The position numbers were made by a program, and so were the translations under genes. The notes under the pieces are model-generated. The model did no database searches. It was given only the letters and a program-made list of their open reading frames with translations, and had not been told where the DNA came from. From SSC4 sp964443225 (GTDB taxonomy: Bacteria > Chloroflexota > Anaerolineae > SSC4 > Amarolineaceae), in contig CAYUCC010000021.1 of the NCBI GenBank assembly GCA_964443225.1, forward strand, positions 7,638 through 71,637: 64,000 bases of DNA. Reading direction: 5' to 3'. Positions 43,595 to 51,895 of this stretch are shown in pieces (position 1 is the stretch's first letter; each line of letters opens with the position of its first letter).

Positions 43595-44416
43595 ATGGAA
43601 AACGAAGGTCGGCCCTATTGGGAATGGCCCCTGGATCGCCTGAATATCCTGATTATCAGTGCGGCACTCACCCTGCTTTTGGGTTTGAGCATATTTGGTC
43701 TGGTCCAACGATCACAGACCACGGTTGCACCAGACGACGCCACGGCCACAGCGGTGGCACAGGTGACAGCAACACCCGCACCGGGCGACATCGCACTCAC
43801 CCCATCCCCCGACGTGACCGGTACCGTGCCGGATGACCTGGCCTTTGCCTCGACCCTACCGATCACAACGTCTCTTTCGATCACCGAGCCGGCCGACGGT
43901 TCTCTGCTGGTCACGCCGCTCGTGCGAATCGAGGGGGTCGCGCCGGCGGGCCAGAGTGTCCTGGGCTTCGACCGGCAGAACACCATCGGCCAGACGACCG
44001 CAGACGCGGCCGGGCTGTGGTCTCTGGAGTTGGGGGCACCCCTGGCCGAAGGGGATCACCGTCTGTGGATGGCGCTGCTCGATGCGAATCAGGCGCCGTT
44101 CGCTCGCTCGCCCATCATCACCGTGACCGTCAGTACGCTCGAGGCCCCGGTCATCGTCGAGCCCGCCGACGGCAGCACGGTCACCGCCTACCAGGCACAG
44201 ATCATCCGCGGCACCGCAGCGTCTGACGAACGGGTTCAGGTGTTCATCGATGACATCCCGCTGGGTGACACCGTCGCCGATGGCAGCGGTTCGTGGCAGT
44301 TCACGGTGACGCAGCCGCTGCTGCTCGGCCCGCGCCGCCTGCGCGCCGACCTGTTGGACGCAGATGGCCGCACCCTGGCGGCGGGTATCCCGGTCCGGGT
44401 GCTGATTTTGCCATAA
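43595..44416 (+). CDS. Membrane-anchored protein with two Ig-like domains
   Basis: This 273-aa protein has a short cytoplasmic start, one transmembrane helix (about 18-38), a Thr/Ala/Pro linker, and two beta-sandwich repeats. These begin SLSITEPADGSLLVTPLVRI and PVIVEPADGSTVTAYQAQII and each end in a W-x-L/F-x pattern (GLWSLELG, GSWQFTVT). The repeats resemble bacterial Ig/BON-type modules that extend proteins away from the membrane. A LysM domain sometimes follows in such proteins but is absent. It is convergent with the permease fusion, with a one-base gap. Confidence 0.75.
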   Translation: MENEGRPYWEWPLDRLNILIISAALTLLLGLSIFGLVQRSQTTVAPDDATATAVAQVTATPAPGDIALTPSPDVTGTVPDDLAFASTLPITTSLSITEPADGSLLVTPLVRIEGVAPAGQSVLGFDRQNTIGQTTADAAGLWSLELGAPLAEGDHRLWMALLDANQAPFARSPIITVTVSTLEAPVIVEPADGSTVTAYQAQIIRGTAASDERVQVFIDDIPLGDTVADGSGSWQFTVTQPLLLGPRRLRADLLDADGRTLAAGIPVRVLILP

Positions 44417-44417
44417 A

Positions 44418-47400
44418 TCAGGATGCCCTGTCCTGGGCCCCCATCCGTTTGCGGATCGACTCCGCCGCCGTCGACATCATGAAGGCGAAAATGAAATAGA
44501 CCGCCGCCGCAAAGAGCAGGAGGGGCAGCGTCGAACCGACGCCCTCCTGCACTTCGCGTTGGTAGGTGACCACGATCGCGCGGAAGAACTCGATGGCGCC
44601 GATGACAAAAATCAGCGACGTGTCCTTGAACAGGGCGATGAACTGGCTGACCGTCGGCGGGATCATGCGTTTGGTCGCCTGCGGCAAGATGATCAGGCGC
44701 AGCGTCTGTGCATACGTCAGCCCCAACGAGTGCGCCGCTTCCCACTGGCCGCGATCGATCGACTGGATGCCGGCGCGCGTGATTTCGGCGATGTAACTGG
44801 CGGTGAAGACCGTCAGCGCGATCAGGCCCGCCTGCCAGGGGGTCAGGCTCAAACCATCGATGACCAACGGCAGGCTGAGGTGCGTGTAAAAAATGAGCAT
44901 CAACAGCGGCGTGCCGCGGATCAGCTCGATGTACAGGACCGACGGCCACTTGATGAACGAATACTTCGAGAGGCGCATGGCCCCCAGTACCGTTCCCAAA
45001 ACGAAACTGACCCCGATCGCCACGATCGCCAGCAAAAAGGTCAGCTCCAAGCCGCCCAACTGCCCCGGCTGCCCAAACAAAAAGAAGGGCAGATTCCTGG
45101 GAATACTCGACCAGGCCAGCCCAAACTCGACCGGCACCCCCCGATTGAGCAGCGACAGATACGGCGGCTGCCCCACCAGGAGAACTATCCCCAGCATCAC
45201 AACCACACCGGCACCGACGCCCAATGCGACCTCACGCCGTGCCAGGCGTGGCACCTCGCGTTCGGTCAGGTCCAGGGCCACGCCGGCTCCGACGATCAGC
45301 AGGGCCGCCGCGCTGACCCATGCTCCGCTGCCGACGTCGCCAAAAGTCACGTCGCGCGCGTTGTTACGCAGAATGAGCCACACCAGGTACGCAACGGGAG
45401 CCAGGCCGATGAGGACCAGGGCGGTTTGCAGCAGTCCGCTGCGCAGGTTGGCCCACCACCGCCGGCGCACACCGATCAGGACCAACGCACCCAGCAGCGC
45501 CAGCGGGGGCAGCAGCAGCAGGAAACGGTAGCGGTACTTGACGTCATTCTGCGACCAGGGCCCAATGTGCTGCCCCTCTTCGCTGGATGGCGGTTGATCC
45601 AGCCAGAGACGGTACACCCCTTCACGCAAAATCACGGCGGGTGCGGGCGGTACGTCTCCCGGCAGCGTCTGCGTGCTGAGGTCGGGTGCCGGCTGCGGGT
45701 CCTTGATCCAGCGCAGCCCATCGGTCGAATGCGCCCGTCCCACCTGCCACGTCGCACCGTCGGCGCTGCCCAGGTACACCAGGGCGTAACTGCCATCGGG
45801 CTGCACGAAGACCGCCGGGCCGGCCGCCGCGGCGCGGTCCCAGGCGGTGCCGGTACCGCCCTGAAGAACCGGGTTGCCGGCGTACTTGTCCCAGGTCAGG
45901 CCATCGCGCGAGGTGGCCGTACCGATGGCCCACGTGCGTCCATCGCTGCCCGCATACCACAACCGCAGCCGGTCCCCATCGGTGATAATCGAGGGTGCCC
46001 AGATACCGGCCTGGTCCCAGCTGCCAGCCGTTGGTTCCAACACTACGGCAGCCGCGGTATCGGACCAGGTCAGGCCATCCGTCGAGGTGATGGTGCTCAG
46101 GTGCCAGGGGCTGGTGGGGGTGGCACGCTCGGCATACCACATGCGGCAACTCACTGTGTCACCCACACGTGCCGCCAGGACCGCTGCGGCCGCCGAATCC
46201 TGGATCGCGTCATCCGCCGCGGGGACCACGGCGCGCGCGGGTCCGGTGGCCACCGCCGATTCGAGCGTGCCCGTGGTGCCGGTTTCGGCCACCTCGGTGC
46301 GCGCTTTGCGCCAGCGTACACCGTCACCCGATTCGGCGTAACCGATGCGCCAGCGTTCGCCGTCGTAGCCGCTGTACCACTGCTTGTACAGGCCCTTATC
46401 CAACACGACCGCCGGTGCCGCCACGTAGGCAGCATCGAAGCTCCCCGCCTCGGCCACCACGTCGCGCCCGGCGCTGAGGTTGGCCCAGTTGGGTCCGATC
46501 GCCTGGGCCTGGACGGGTGCCGCGGCGGGCGCCACGTTGAGGAACTGCTGCGCCAGCAGACCCTCGACCCAGGGCATGAAGGCATAGGCCAGCAGACCGG
46601 CCAGCGCCGCCAGCACCATCAGCCGCTCACCCGCCGTCAAATGCGTGCGATCGACCCGCCGGCCAATCGCCTGGCCGGCGCGGCTGAACCAGTCACCGGC
46701 AGTGCTCGCCATGCGCCGGATGCGGTCGGGCTCGGCGCCTTCCGTACGCCGCCGTTCGGCGCTGACCAGGTAATTGACGTAGTTCATAGCCGCCGAAAGC
46801 GCCAGCGTCCCCATGACGTAGATGAGCACGGCCACCGTGAGAATCTCGAACACGTGGCTCTCACGGTCGCCGATCTCACGCGCCTGGAACAGCAGGTCGG
46901 TCACCCCCACCGTCATGACCACCGTCGAGTTCTTCCACAGGTTGACGATCTGGCTGGTCATGGGGGGGACGACAATGCGAAACGCCTGAGGCAGCACGAT
47001 CAGGCGCAGCGTCTGCAGGGGTGTCAGAGCAATAGCGTGCGCCGCCTCCCACTGGCCACGATCGACCGACAGGATGCCGGCACGCACGGCTTCGCTCATG
47101 TAGGCACCGGTATAAAACCCCAGGCCCAAAACACCCGCCACGAAGGGACTCAGGATCAGCGCCAGCTCGACGTGAAACAGACGCAGCAGCTGAAGGGTGC
47201 CCACGAACCACAAAAAGAGCTGCACCACGAGCGGGGTGTTGCGAAATATCTGGACGTACGCCGTGGAGACACCGTTGACGATCGGGTTTTTTGCAGTGCG
47301 GCCCGTGCCGGCAACGATGCCCAACACGAGCGCCAGCAGCAGTGACGCGGCGGCGATACGGATCGTTGCACGCAGTCCGCACCACAGCCAACCGCTGCAC

Positions 47401-48170
47401 TCGCGCCCTTCACCCTGCCAGGTGCCATTGCGGTTGTTGTCGCCAAATACGACGCCGCACAGGCTGCCCGCCGGCTCTTCGGCCAGGGTCTCCTCGCTGC
47501 TGGCATGGCTCTGGCTGCCCGCCGTGAGCCGCGCACGCCAGGCATCGAACCAACCCGTAACGCCCGGCGCACGCTGCAGCCCAATGTGGTTTTCGACTGC
47601 CGCGGAGTCCGGATCGAGCACGACCGCCAACGGGAGTTCGGTGGTTGGGGTGTAGGCGGGCAGACCGGGCGTGGTCACCTGGTACGTGCCCGCACCGAGG
47701 TTGTTGAAACAGTAGACCCCCTGGCTGTCGGTGGTCGTTGCCGCGGTGGCCTGGTCGCCCTGACCCAAGGTGACCGGAAGACCCGCCAGGCCAGCTTCGG
47801 GTGCCCACTTGGTGAAGACGAAGTTCCAGTCATAGCGCTCGTTGAGCACGAAACGTTCGTACACCACATTGCCAACGAACCCAAGCAGCAGCACCAGCAT
47901 CGACAACGTCAGGCACATGTCGCCGACGCGCCGCAGGGTGGGCCGGTCGTCACGCTGCAGCACGCGCCACAACACGGGTCCAACCGCAATCAAACCCAAG
48001 GCCAGCGGCGTGCGGGCCGTGGGCGGCAGTGCGGCGGCCAATTCACTCAGAAGGGGTACCTGCTGGGTGATGACAGGGAACAGGAGACCCACACCCAGCA
48101 GTGCACTGCTGAGCGCGACCGCATAACATATCCAACGAATCGCCGGTGAGGCACGCTGCGACTTGAGCAT
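44418..48170 (-). CDS. Double amino-acid ABC permease with inserted beta-propeller domain
   Basis: This 1250-aa protein joins two HisM/GlnP-type permease domains. Residues 1-100 carry hydrophobic segments, and 125-255 an extracytoplasmic part with SdrD/Cna-B-like turns (GVYCFNNLGAGTYQV, GVVFGDNNRNGTW). Permease 1 spans about 265-475 (coupling loop SVDRGQWEAAHAIAL). About 560-870 is a domain of repeated WYAG/WYSGYDG blades with DGLTW and DGVRWRKA turns, like five-bladed GH43/GH32-type propellers. More helices follow (880-1005), then permease 2 (about 1040-1250, SIDRGQWEAAHSLGL). ATG 48170 is preferred; a GTG 39 bases earlier lies in a dispersed repeat. Normal permeases are about 220-380 aa. 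The propeller's catalytic acids are not evident, so it may bind rather than cut sugar. Confidence 0.85.
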   Translation of the reverse strand: MLKSQRASPAIRWICYAVALSSALLGVGLLFPVITQQVPLLSELAAALPPTARTPLALGLIAVGPVLWRVLQRDDRPTLRRVGDMCLTLSMLVLLLGFVGNVVYERFVLNERYDWNFVFTKWAPEAGLAGLPVTLGQGDQATAATTTDSQGVYCFNNLGAGTYQVTTPGLPAYTPTTELPLAVVLDPDSAAVENHIGLQRAPGVTGWFDAWRARLTAGSQSHASSEETLAEEPAGSLCGVVFGDNNRNGTWQGEGRECSGWLWCGLRATIRIAAASLLLALVLGIVAGTGRTAKNPIVNGVSTAYVQIFRNTPLVVQLFLWFVGTLQLLRLFHVELALILSPFVAGVLGLGFYTGAYMSEAVRAGILSVDRGQWEAAHAIALTPLQTLRLIVLPQAFRIVVPPMTSQIVNLWKNSTVVMTVGVTDLLFQAREIGDRESHVFEILTVAVLIYVMGTLALSAAMNYVNYLVSAERRRTEGAEPDRIRRMASTAGDWFSRAGQAIGRRVDRTHLTAGERLMVLAALAGLLAYAFMPWVEGLLAQQFLNVAPAAAPVQAQAIGPNWANLSAGRDVVAEAGSFDAAYVAAPAVVLDKGLYKQWYSGYDGERWRIGYAESGDGVRWRKARTEVAETGTTGTLESAVATGPARAVVPAADDAIQDSAAAAVLAARVGDTVSCRMWYAERATPTSPWHLSTITSTDGLTWSDTAAAVVLEPTAGSWDQAGIWAPSIITDGDRLRLWYAGSDGRTWAIGTATSRDGLTWDKYAGNPVLQGGTGTAWDRAAAAGPAVFVQPDGSYALVYLGSADGATWQVGRAHSTDGLRWIKDPQPAPDLSTQTLPGDVPPAPAVILREGVYRLWLDQPPSSEEGQHIGPWSQNDVKYRYRFLLLLPPLALLGALVLIGVRRRWWANLRSGLLQTALVLIGLAPVAYLVWLILRNNARDVTFGDVGSGAWVSAAALLIVGAGVALDLTEREVPRLARREVALGVGAGVVVMLGIVLLVGQPPYLSLLNRGVPVEFGLAWSSIPRNLPFFLFGQPGQLGGLELTFLLAIVAIGVSFVLGTVLGAMRLSKYSFIKWPSVLYIELIRGTPLLMLIFYTHLSLPLVIDGLSLTPWQAGLIALTVFTASYIAEITRAGIQSIDRGQWEAAHSLGLTYAQTLRLIILPQATKRMIPPTVSQFIALFKDTSLIFVIGAIEFFRAIVVTYQREVQEGVGSTLPLLLFAAAVYFIFAFMMSTAAESIRKRMGAQDRAS

Positions 48171-48322
48171 GTGGATACTCGGGCTGACCGCAAAGAACGC
48201 ACAGCGCACACAGAAAAACCAACAGTTCTTGGTGTTCTATGCGTCCCTTGCGGTGAACGCTTCAGGTGTATGCGTGAGGATGGTTATTCCTGGTTTTTGC
48301 AGGAAACAGCCGCGTTAGGACC

Positions 48323-50107
48323 TCAGGGCGTCGCCGTCACGTAGTTGGTGCCGGGCCACACCTCGACCTGGAACATGTCGGCCGGGTACTTGATGTACCC
48401 GTTCTCCTGACCCAGCCACTTGTCGTAGATCGCGGCATACGTGCCGTCGGCGAACAGCTCCTGCAGGGTGAAGTTCACCAGGTCACGCCAGGTAGGATCG
48501 AACTGCGGCACGCCCATGCCGTAGGGTTCCTGGGAGAACCGTTTGCCAACGATGACCAGGCCGGGGTTGTTCGCCGCCAGGCCCGCCAGAATCGAGGCGT
48601 CGGTCGTCACGGCATCGGCGCGGCCGTCGACCAGGGCCTGCGCGGCATCGGTATAGGTCTGCAGCTCCAGCGTCTCGGTGTCCAGCCCCAGGGTTTCGAT
48701 GGCCTTCTGGATGTTCTGGATGCTCGTGGAACCCTGGACCGAGGCCACAGTCTTGCCACCCAGGTCTTCCAGACCCTGGATGCCGCTGCCCTCCTTGACG
48801 AGCAGCGCCTGCCCATCCAGGAAGTAGGTCTGCGTGAAGTCGTTGTTGGCATCACGGTCTTTTTTGTGCGTCATCGACGCCGCCACCAGGTCGACCTGAC
48901 CGGCCTGCAGAACTTCGAGGCGGGTGGAGGAGGTCACCGGTGTGAATTCGATCGGAAAACCGAGCCGCTCGGCCATTGCCGTGAGGATTTCGACGTCGAA
49001 GCCGGCGTTCTGGCCGCCTTCGTCCAGGAAGCCCCAGGGTGGGGAATCGACCTTGACGCCGGCCAGGATCCTGCCGCGCGCTTTGATCATGTCCCAGCGT
49101 GACTCGGGCGTCTGCAGGTCGTCGGGAAATTCAGCCAGGGCCGGTGTGGCACCGGGCCACACCTCGACCTGGAACATGTCGGCCGGGTACTTGATGTACC
49201 CGTTCTCCTGGCCCAGCCACTTGTCGTAGATCTCGGCATACGTGCCGTCGGCGAACAGGTCCTGCAACGTGAAGTTCACCAGGTCCATGAAGTGCGAATC
49301 GCCCGTGGGCACGCCCATGCCGTAGGGTTCCTGGGAGAACCGTTTGCCGACGATGACCAGGCCCGGGTTGTTCGCCGCCAGGCCCGCCAGAATCGAGGCG
49401 TCGGTCGTCACGGCATCCGCACGGCCGTCGACCAGGGCCTGCGCGGCATCGGTGTAGGTCTGCAGCTCCAGCGTCTCGGTGTCCAGGCCCAGGGTTTCGA
49501 TGGCCTTCTGGATGTTCTGGATGCTCGTGGAACCCTGGACCGAGGCAACGGTCTTGCCACCCAGGTCTTCCAGACCCTGGATACCGCTGCCCTCCTTGAC
49601 GAGCAGTGCCTGCCCATCCAGGAAGTAGGTCTGCGTGAAGTCGACGTTCTGGTCGCGGTCTTTTTTGTGCGTCATCGACGCCGCCACCATGTCGACCTGG
49701 CCGGCGGCCAGCATCTCCAGGCGGGTCGAAGACGTCACAGGAATGAATTCGACCTCGACACCCCATTTGTCGGCCATGGCACGGATGAGATCCACGTCGA
49801 AGCCGGCGTTCTGGCCGCTCTCATCGAGGAAGCCCCAGGGCGGGGAATCGACTTTGACGCCGGCGCGCAGTGTTTCGCCGGCCTTCAGGCGTGCAACGAC
49901 CGAGTGGCCGGCAGTGCCGGGGCTGGTTTCGGCCTGGGTCGGTTCAGGCGCCGTTGTGGCTTCGGGGGCCTGGGTGGCCTCCGGCGCGGCGGTGGCTTCG
50001 GGCGCTGTCGTCGGCGCCGGGGCGGGGGTCGCGGCAGTGCACGCCGACAGAAGCAGCGCGGCGATGGCGAGCAGGGTTATGAGAGTCCAGGATCGATGAC
50101 TGAGCAC
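48323..50107 (-). CDS. Tandem-domain amino-acid-binding lipoprotein
   Basis: This 594-aa protein has a signal peptide with lipobox LLLSAC (Cys 23), a linker of repeated APEAT units (24-66), and two complete family-3 solute-binding domains (about 70-335 and 345-590). The two domains begin GVKVDSPPWGFLDE and share about 115 consecutive identical residues in the middle, from MTHKKDRD to EPYGMGVP; the period is 801 bp. Ligand contacts typical of polar amino-acid binders are kept in both (DSPPWGF, the R in TSSTRLE, DA in GRADAV). It would serve the fused permease next door. An AAGGAGGAG site precedes ATG 50107. Confidence 0.92.
   Translation of the reverse strand: MLSHRSWTLITLLAIAALLLSACTAATPAPAPTTAPEATAAPEATQAPEATTAPEPTQAETSPGTAGHSVVARLKAGETLRAGVKVDSPPWGFLDESGQNAGFDVDLIRAMADKWGVEVEFIPVTSSTRLEMLAAGQVDMVAASMTHKKDRDQNVDFTQTYFLDGQALLVKEGSGIQGLEDLGGKTVASVQGSTSIQNIQKAIETLGLDTETLELQTYTDAAQALVDGRADAVTTDASILAGLAANNPGLVIVGKRFSQEPYGMGVPTGDSHFMDLVNFTLQDLFADGTYAEIYDKWLGQENGYIKYPADMFQVEVWPGATPALAEFPDDLQTPESRWDMIKARGRILAGVKVDSPPWGFLDEGGQNAGFDVEILTAMAERLGFPIEFTPVTSSTRLEVLQAGQVDLVAASMTHKKDRDANNDFTQTYFLDGQALLVKEGSGIQGLEDLGGKTVASVQGSTSIQNIQKAIETLGLDTETLELQTYTDAAQALVDGRADAVTTDASILAGLAANNPGLVIVGKRFSQEPYGMGVPQFDPTWRDLVNFTLQELFADGTYAAIYDKWLGQENGYIKYPADMFQVEVWPGTNYVTATP
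48345..49861 (-). repeat. 801-bp-period in-frame duplication within binding-protein gene
   Basis: Copy 2 covers about 48345-49060 and copy 1 about 49146-49861. A stretch of some 350 bases (48520-48880 against 49321-49681) is nearly identical at DNA level while the flanks have diverged, which suggests gene conversion. Confidence 0.85.
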
Positions 50108-50220
50108 GGTTCTCCTCCTTCAGGGTATGGCGAATCAGGACACGGGGGTCGATCGAACGGTAGTTGGGTACGGTTCACCTCCGGGTGCGGTGTGTCTTGC
50201 GACGTGTTGGCGTGTCGCGA

Positions 50221-50298
50221 GGGCTTGTAAAAGAATAACTTCCTTCAAAATGGCCGGAATTTGCCGCAAATCACGGTATGTTATTCTTTTACAAGCCC
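50221..50298. mobile_element. 78-bp MITE-like element, copy B
   Basis: Perfect 19-bp terminal inverted repeats, GGGCTTGTAAAAGAATAAC and complement, enclose 40 bases that match copy A (11331-11408) at all but a few positions. No clean target duplication is visible. It separates the ATPase gene from the binding-protein gene of the same transporter. Confidence 0.75.
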
Positions 50299-50307
50299 TA
50301 TGGCGGT

Positions 50308-51039
50308 TCAATGCGTCAGAATCTGGCTCAGGAACAGTTGGGTGCGTTCCGATTTCGGTGCGGTGAAAAAGACAGCGGGTGATGCCTCTTCGACGATCTG
50401 CCCTTCGGCCAGGAATACAATGCGGTCCGCCACCTCGCGCGCAAAGCCCATTTCGTGGGTCACGATGATCATCGTCATGCCCGAGTTAGCCAGATCGCGC
50501 ATGACGTCGAGCACTTCGCGAATCATCTCGGGGTCGAGGGCGGAAGTTGGTTCGTCGAACAGCATGATCTTCGGGTTCATGGCCAGGCCGCGGGCAATGG
50601 CCACACGCTGCTTCTGCCCACCGGACAGGTGATCGGGGTAGGCGTGCGCCTTTTCGGGAATACCGACCCGTTCGAGGAGCTGGAGCCCCAATTGGGTGGC
50701 TTGGTCCTTGCGCATCCCCTTCACCTGGATGGGGGCCAGGGTGATGTTTTCCAGGGCTGTTTTGTGGGGAAACAGGTTGAAGTGCTGAAACACCATGCCC
50801 ACCCGTTTGAGCAGGTCGTACTTGATGCGCCCGTCGCTCAGTTTGATGCCATCCACAACCAGCTCACCGTCGTCGATCGGCTCGAGTTGGTTGATCGTAC
50901 GGATCATCGTACTTTTGCCGGAACCGCTCGGACCACAAACGACCACCACCTCGCCTTCGTCGACCGCAAAATTGATGGCGCGCAAGACGTGGTTGCTGCC
51001 GAACCACTTGTGTACGTTGATGAATTGGATGATCGGCAT
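50308..51039 (-). CDS. Polar-amino-acid ABC transporter ATP-binding protein (GlnQ/HisP-like)
   Basis: This 243-aa ATPase has Walker A GPSGSGKSTMIR, Q-loop VFQHFNLFPHKTAL, signature LSGGQKQRVAIARGLA, Walker B KIMLFDEPTSALDPE and the switch His in VTHEMGFA. The pattern is that of the amino-acid (PAAT) subfamily. Length is normal, in contrast with the expanded permease and binding protein. It starts three bases after the response-regulator gene, with which it must be co-transcribed. Confidence 0.94.
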   Translation of the reverse strand: MPIIQFINVHKWFGSNHVLRAINFAVDEGEVVVVCGPSGSGKSTMIRTINQLEPIDDGELVVDGIKLSDGRIKYDLLKRVGMVFQHFNLFPHKTALENITLAPIQVKGMRKDQATQLGLQLLERVGIPEKAHAYPDHLSGGQKQRVAIARGLAMNPKIMLFDEPTSALDPEMIREVLDVMRDLANSGMTMIIVTHEMGFAREVADRIVFLAEGQIVEEASPAVFFTAPKSERTQLFLSQILTH

Positions 51040-51042
51040 TAC

Positions 51043-51732
51043 TCAGCTGGCTTCGTACTTGTAGCCCAACCCGCGCACGGTCAACAAACGAGATGGATTG
51101 TTGGGATCATCTTCGATTTTGGTGCGCAGGCGACGCATATATACCGCAATCTGATTGGCGTAACCGTCGTAATCGTAGCCCCAGACGTTGTTGAGAACCT
51201 GGTCGTGACTTACGACGCGGCCCGCGTTGCGCATGAGGTAGTGCAGCAGGCGGAATTCGATGGGGGTCAGCTCGGCCACTTTGCCGGAGGGGAGATAGAC
51301 CTTGTTGCCCACCGGGTCGAGCCGCGTTTCGCCCACGGCCAGGTAGCCGGTCTCGGCATCTCCAAAGCTGAAGGCCTCGGTGCGCCGCAGGATGGCCCGT
51401 ACGCGGGCCATCAACTCGGACGGGTCGAAGGGTTTGGGTAAATAATCGTCGGCACCGACGTCCAGCCCCATGACGCGGTCTGACGTCTCACCCTTGGCCG
51501 ACAGAATCAGGATCGGCACCTGCATCGTGCGCCGAATGCGCCGGCACACCTCAAGCCCATCCATGTGAGGCATCATGACGTCGAGGATGATCAGGTCGGG
51601 TGCTTCGCGCTCGACAGCGGCCAGCGCGTCCGGCCCATTGGTGGCAGTGAGGACGGCATACCCCTCCTCACGCAGCAAGAACGAGATCATCTTGACACTG
51701 GGTGGGTCGTCGTCAACCACCAATACGCGCAT
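51043..51732 (-). CDS. OmpR/PhoB-family response regulator
   Basis: This 229-aa regulator begins at ATG 51732 behind GGAGG; the open frame upstream is not conserved. The receiver has the acidic pair in VLVVDDDPPS, the phospho-Asp in LIILDVMMPHMDG (Asp51), a Ser in LILSAKGE and Lys in DYLPKPFDP. The winged helix carries ELTPIEFRLLHYLMRNAG and the recognition region YANQIAVYMRRLRTKI. No histidine kinase lies near. Its place at the head of the amino-acid transporter genes suggests that it regulates them or itself. Confidence 0.93.
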   Translation of the reverse strand: MRVLVVDDDPPSVKMISFLLREEGYAVLTATNGPDALAAVEREAPDLIILDVMMPHMDGLEVCRRIRRTMQVPILILSAKGETSDRVMGLDVGADDYLPKPFDPSELMARVRAILRRTEAFSFGDAETGYLAVGETRLDPVGNKVYLPSGKVAELTPIEFRLLHYLMRNAGRVVSHDQVLNNVWGYDYDGYANQIAVYMRRLRTKIEDDPNNPSRLLTVRGLGYKYEAS

Positions 51733-51756
51733 TGAGCTGTTGCCTCCGGTTTGGCG

Positions 51757-51786
51757 ATTATACCACAGGTATTTCAGAAGGTGCAA
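51757..51786 (-). promoter_or_regulatory. Sigma-70-type promoter of response-regulator operon
   Basis: Read on the minus strand: -35 TTGCAC (51786-51781), 18-base spacer, perfect -10 TATAAT (51762-51757), about 25 bases before the start codon. Confidence 0.75.
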
Positions 51787-51895
51787 GGATGGAACAATCT
51801 GGGTATGGGTGTAACCTGCACGCGGGCCCATTCGTTCATACAGTACAGGTGCCCGGCGCGGGCACGAGTTTGTTATCAGGGCACACGGGAAGACG

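Noticed and set aside
44559..47345. Open plus-strand frame of 928 codons opposite the permease fusion
   Set aside because: It is the antisense shadow of a high-GC gene; the minus strand shows clear permease motifs and membrane helices, the plus frame only Arg/Gln/His-rich sequence without family features.
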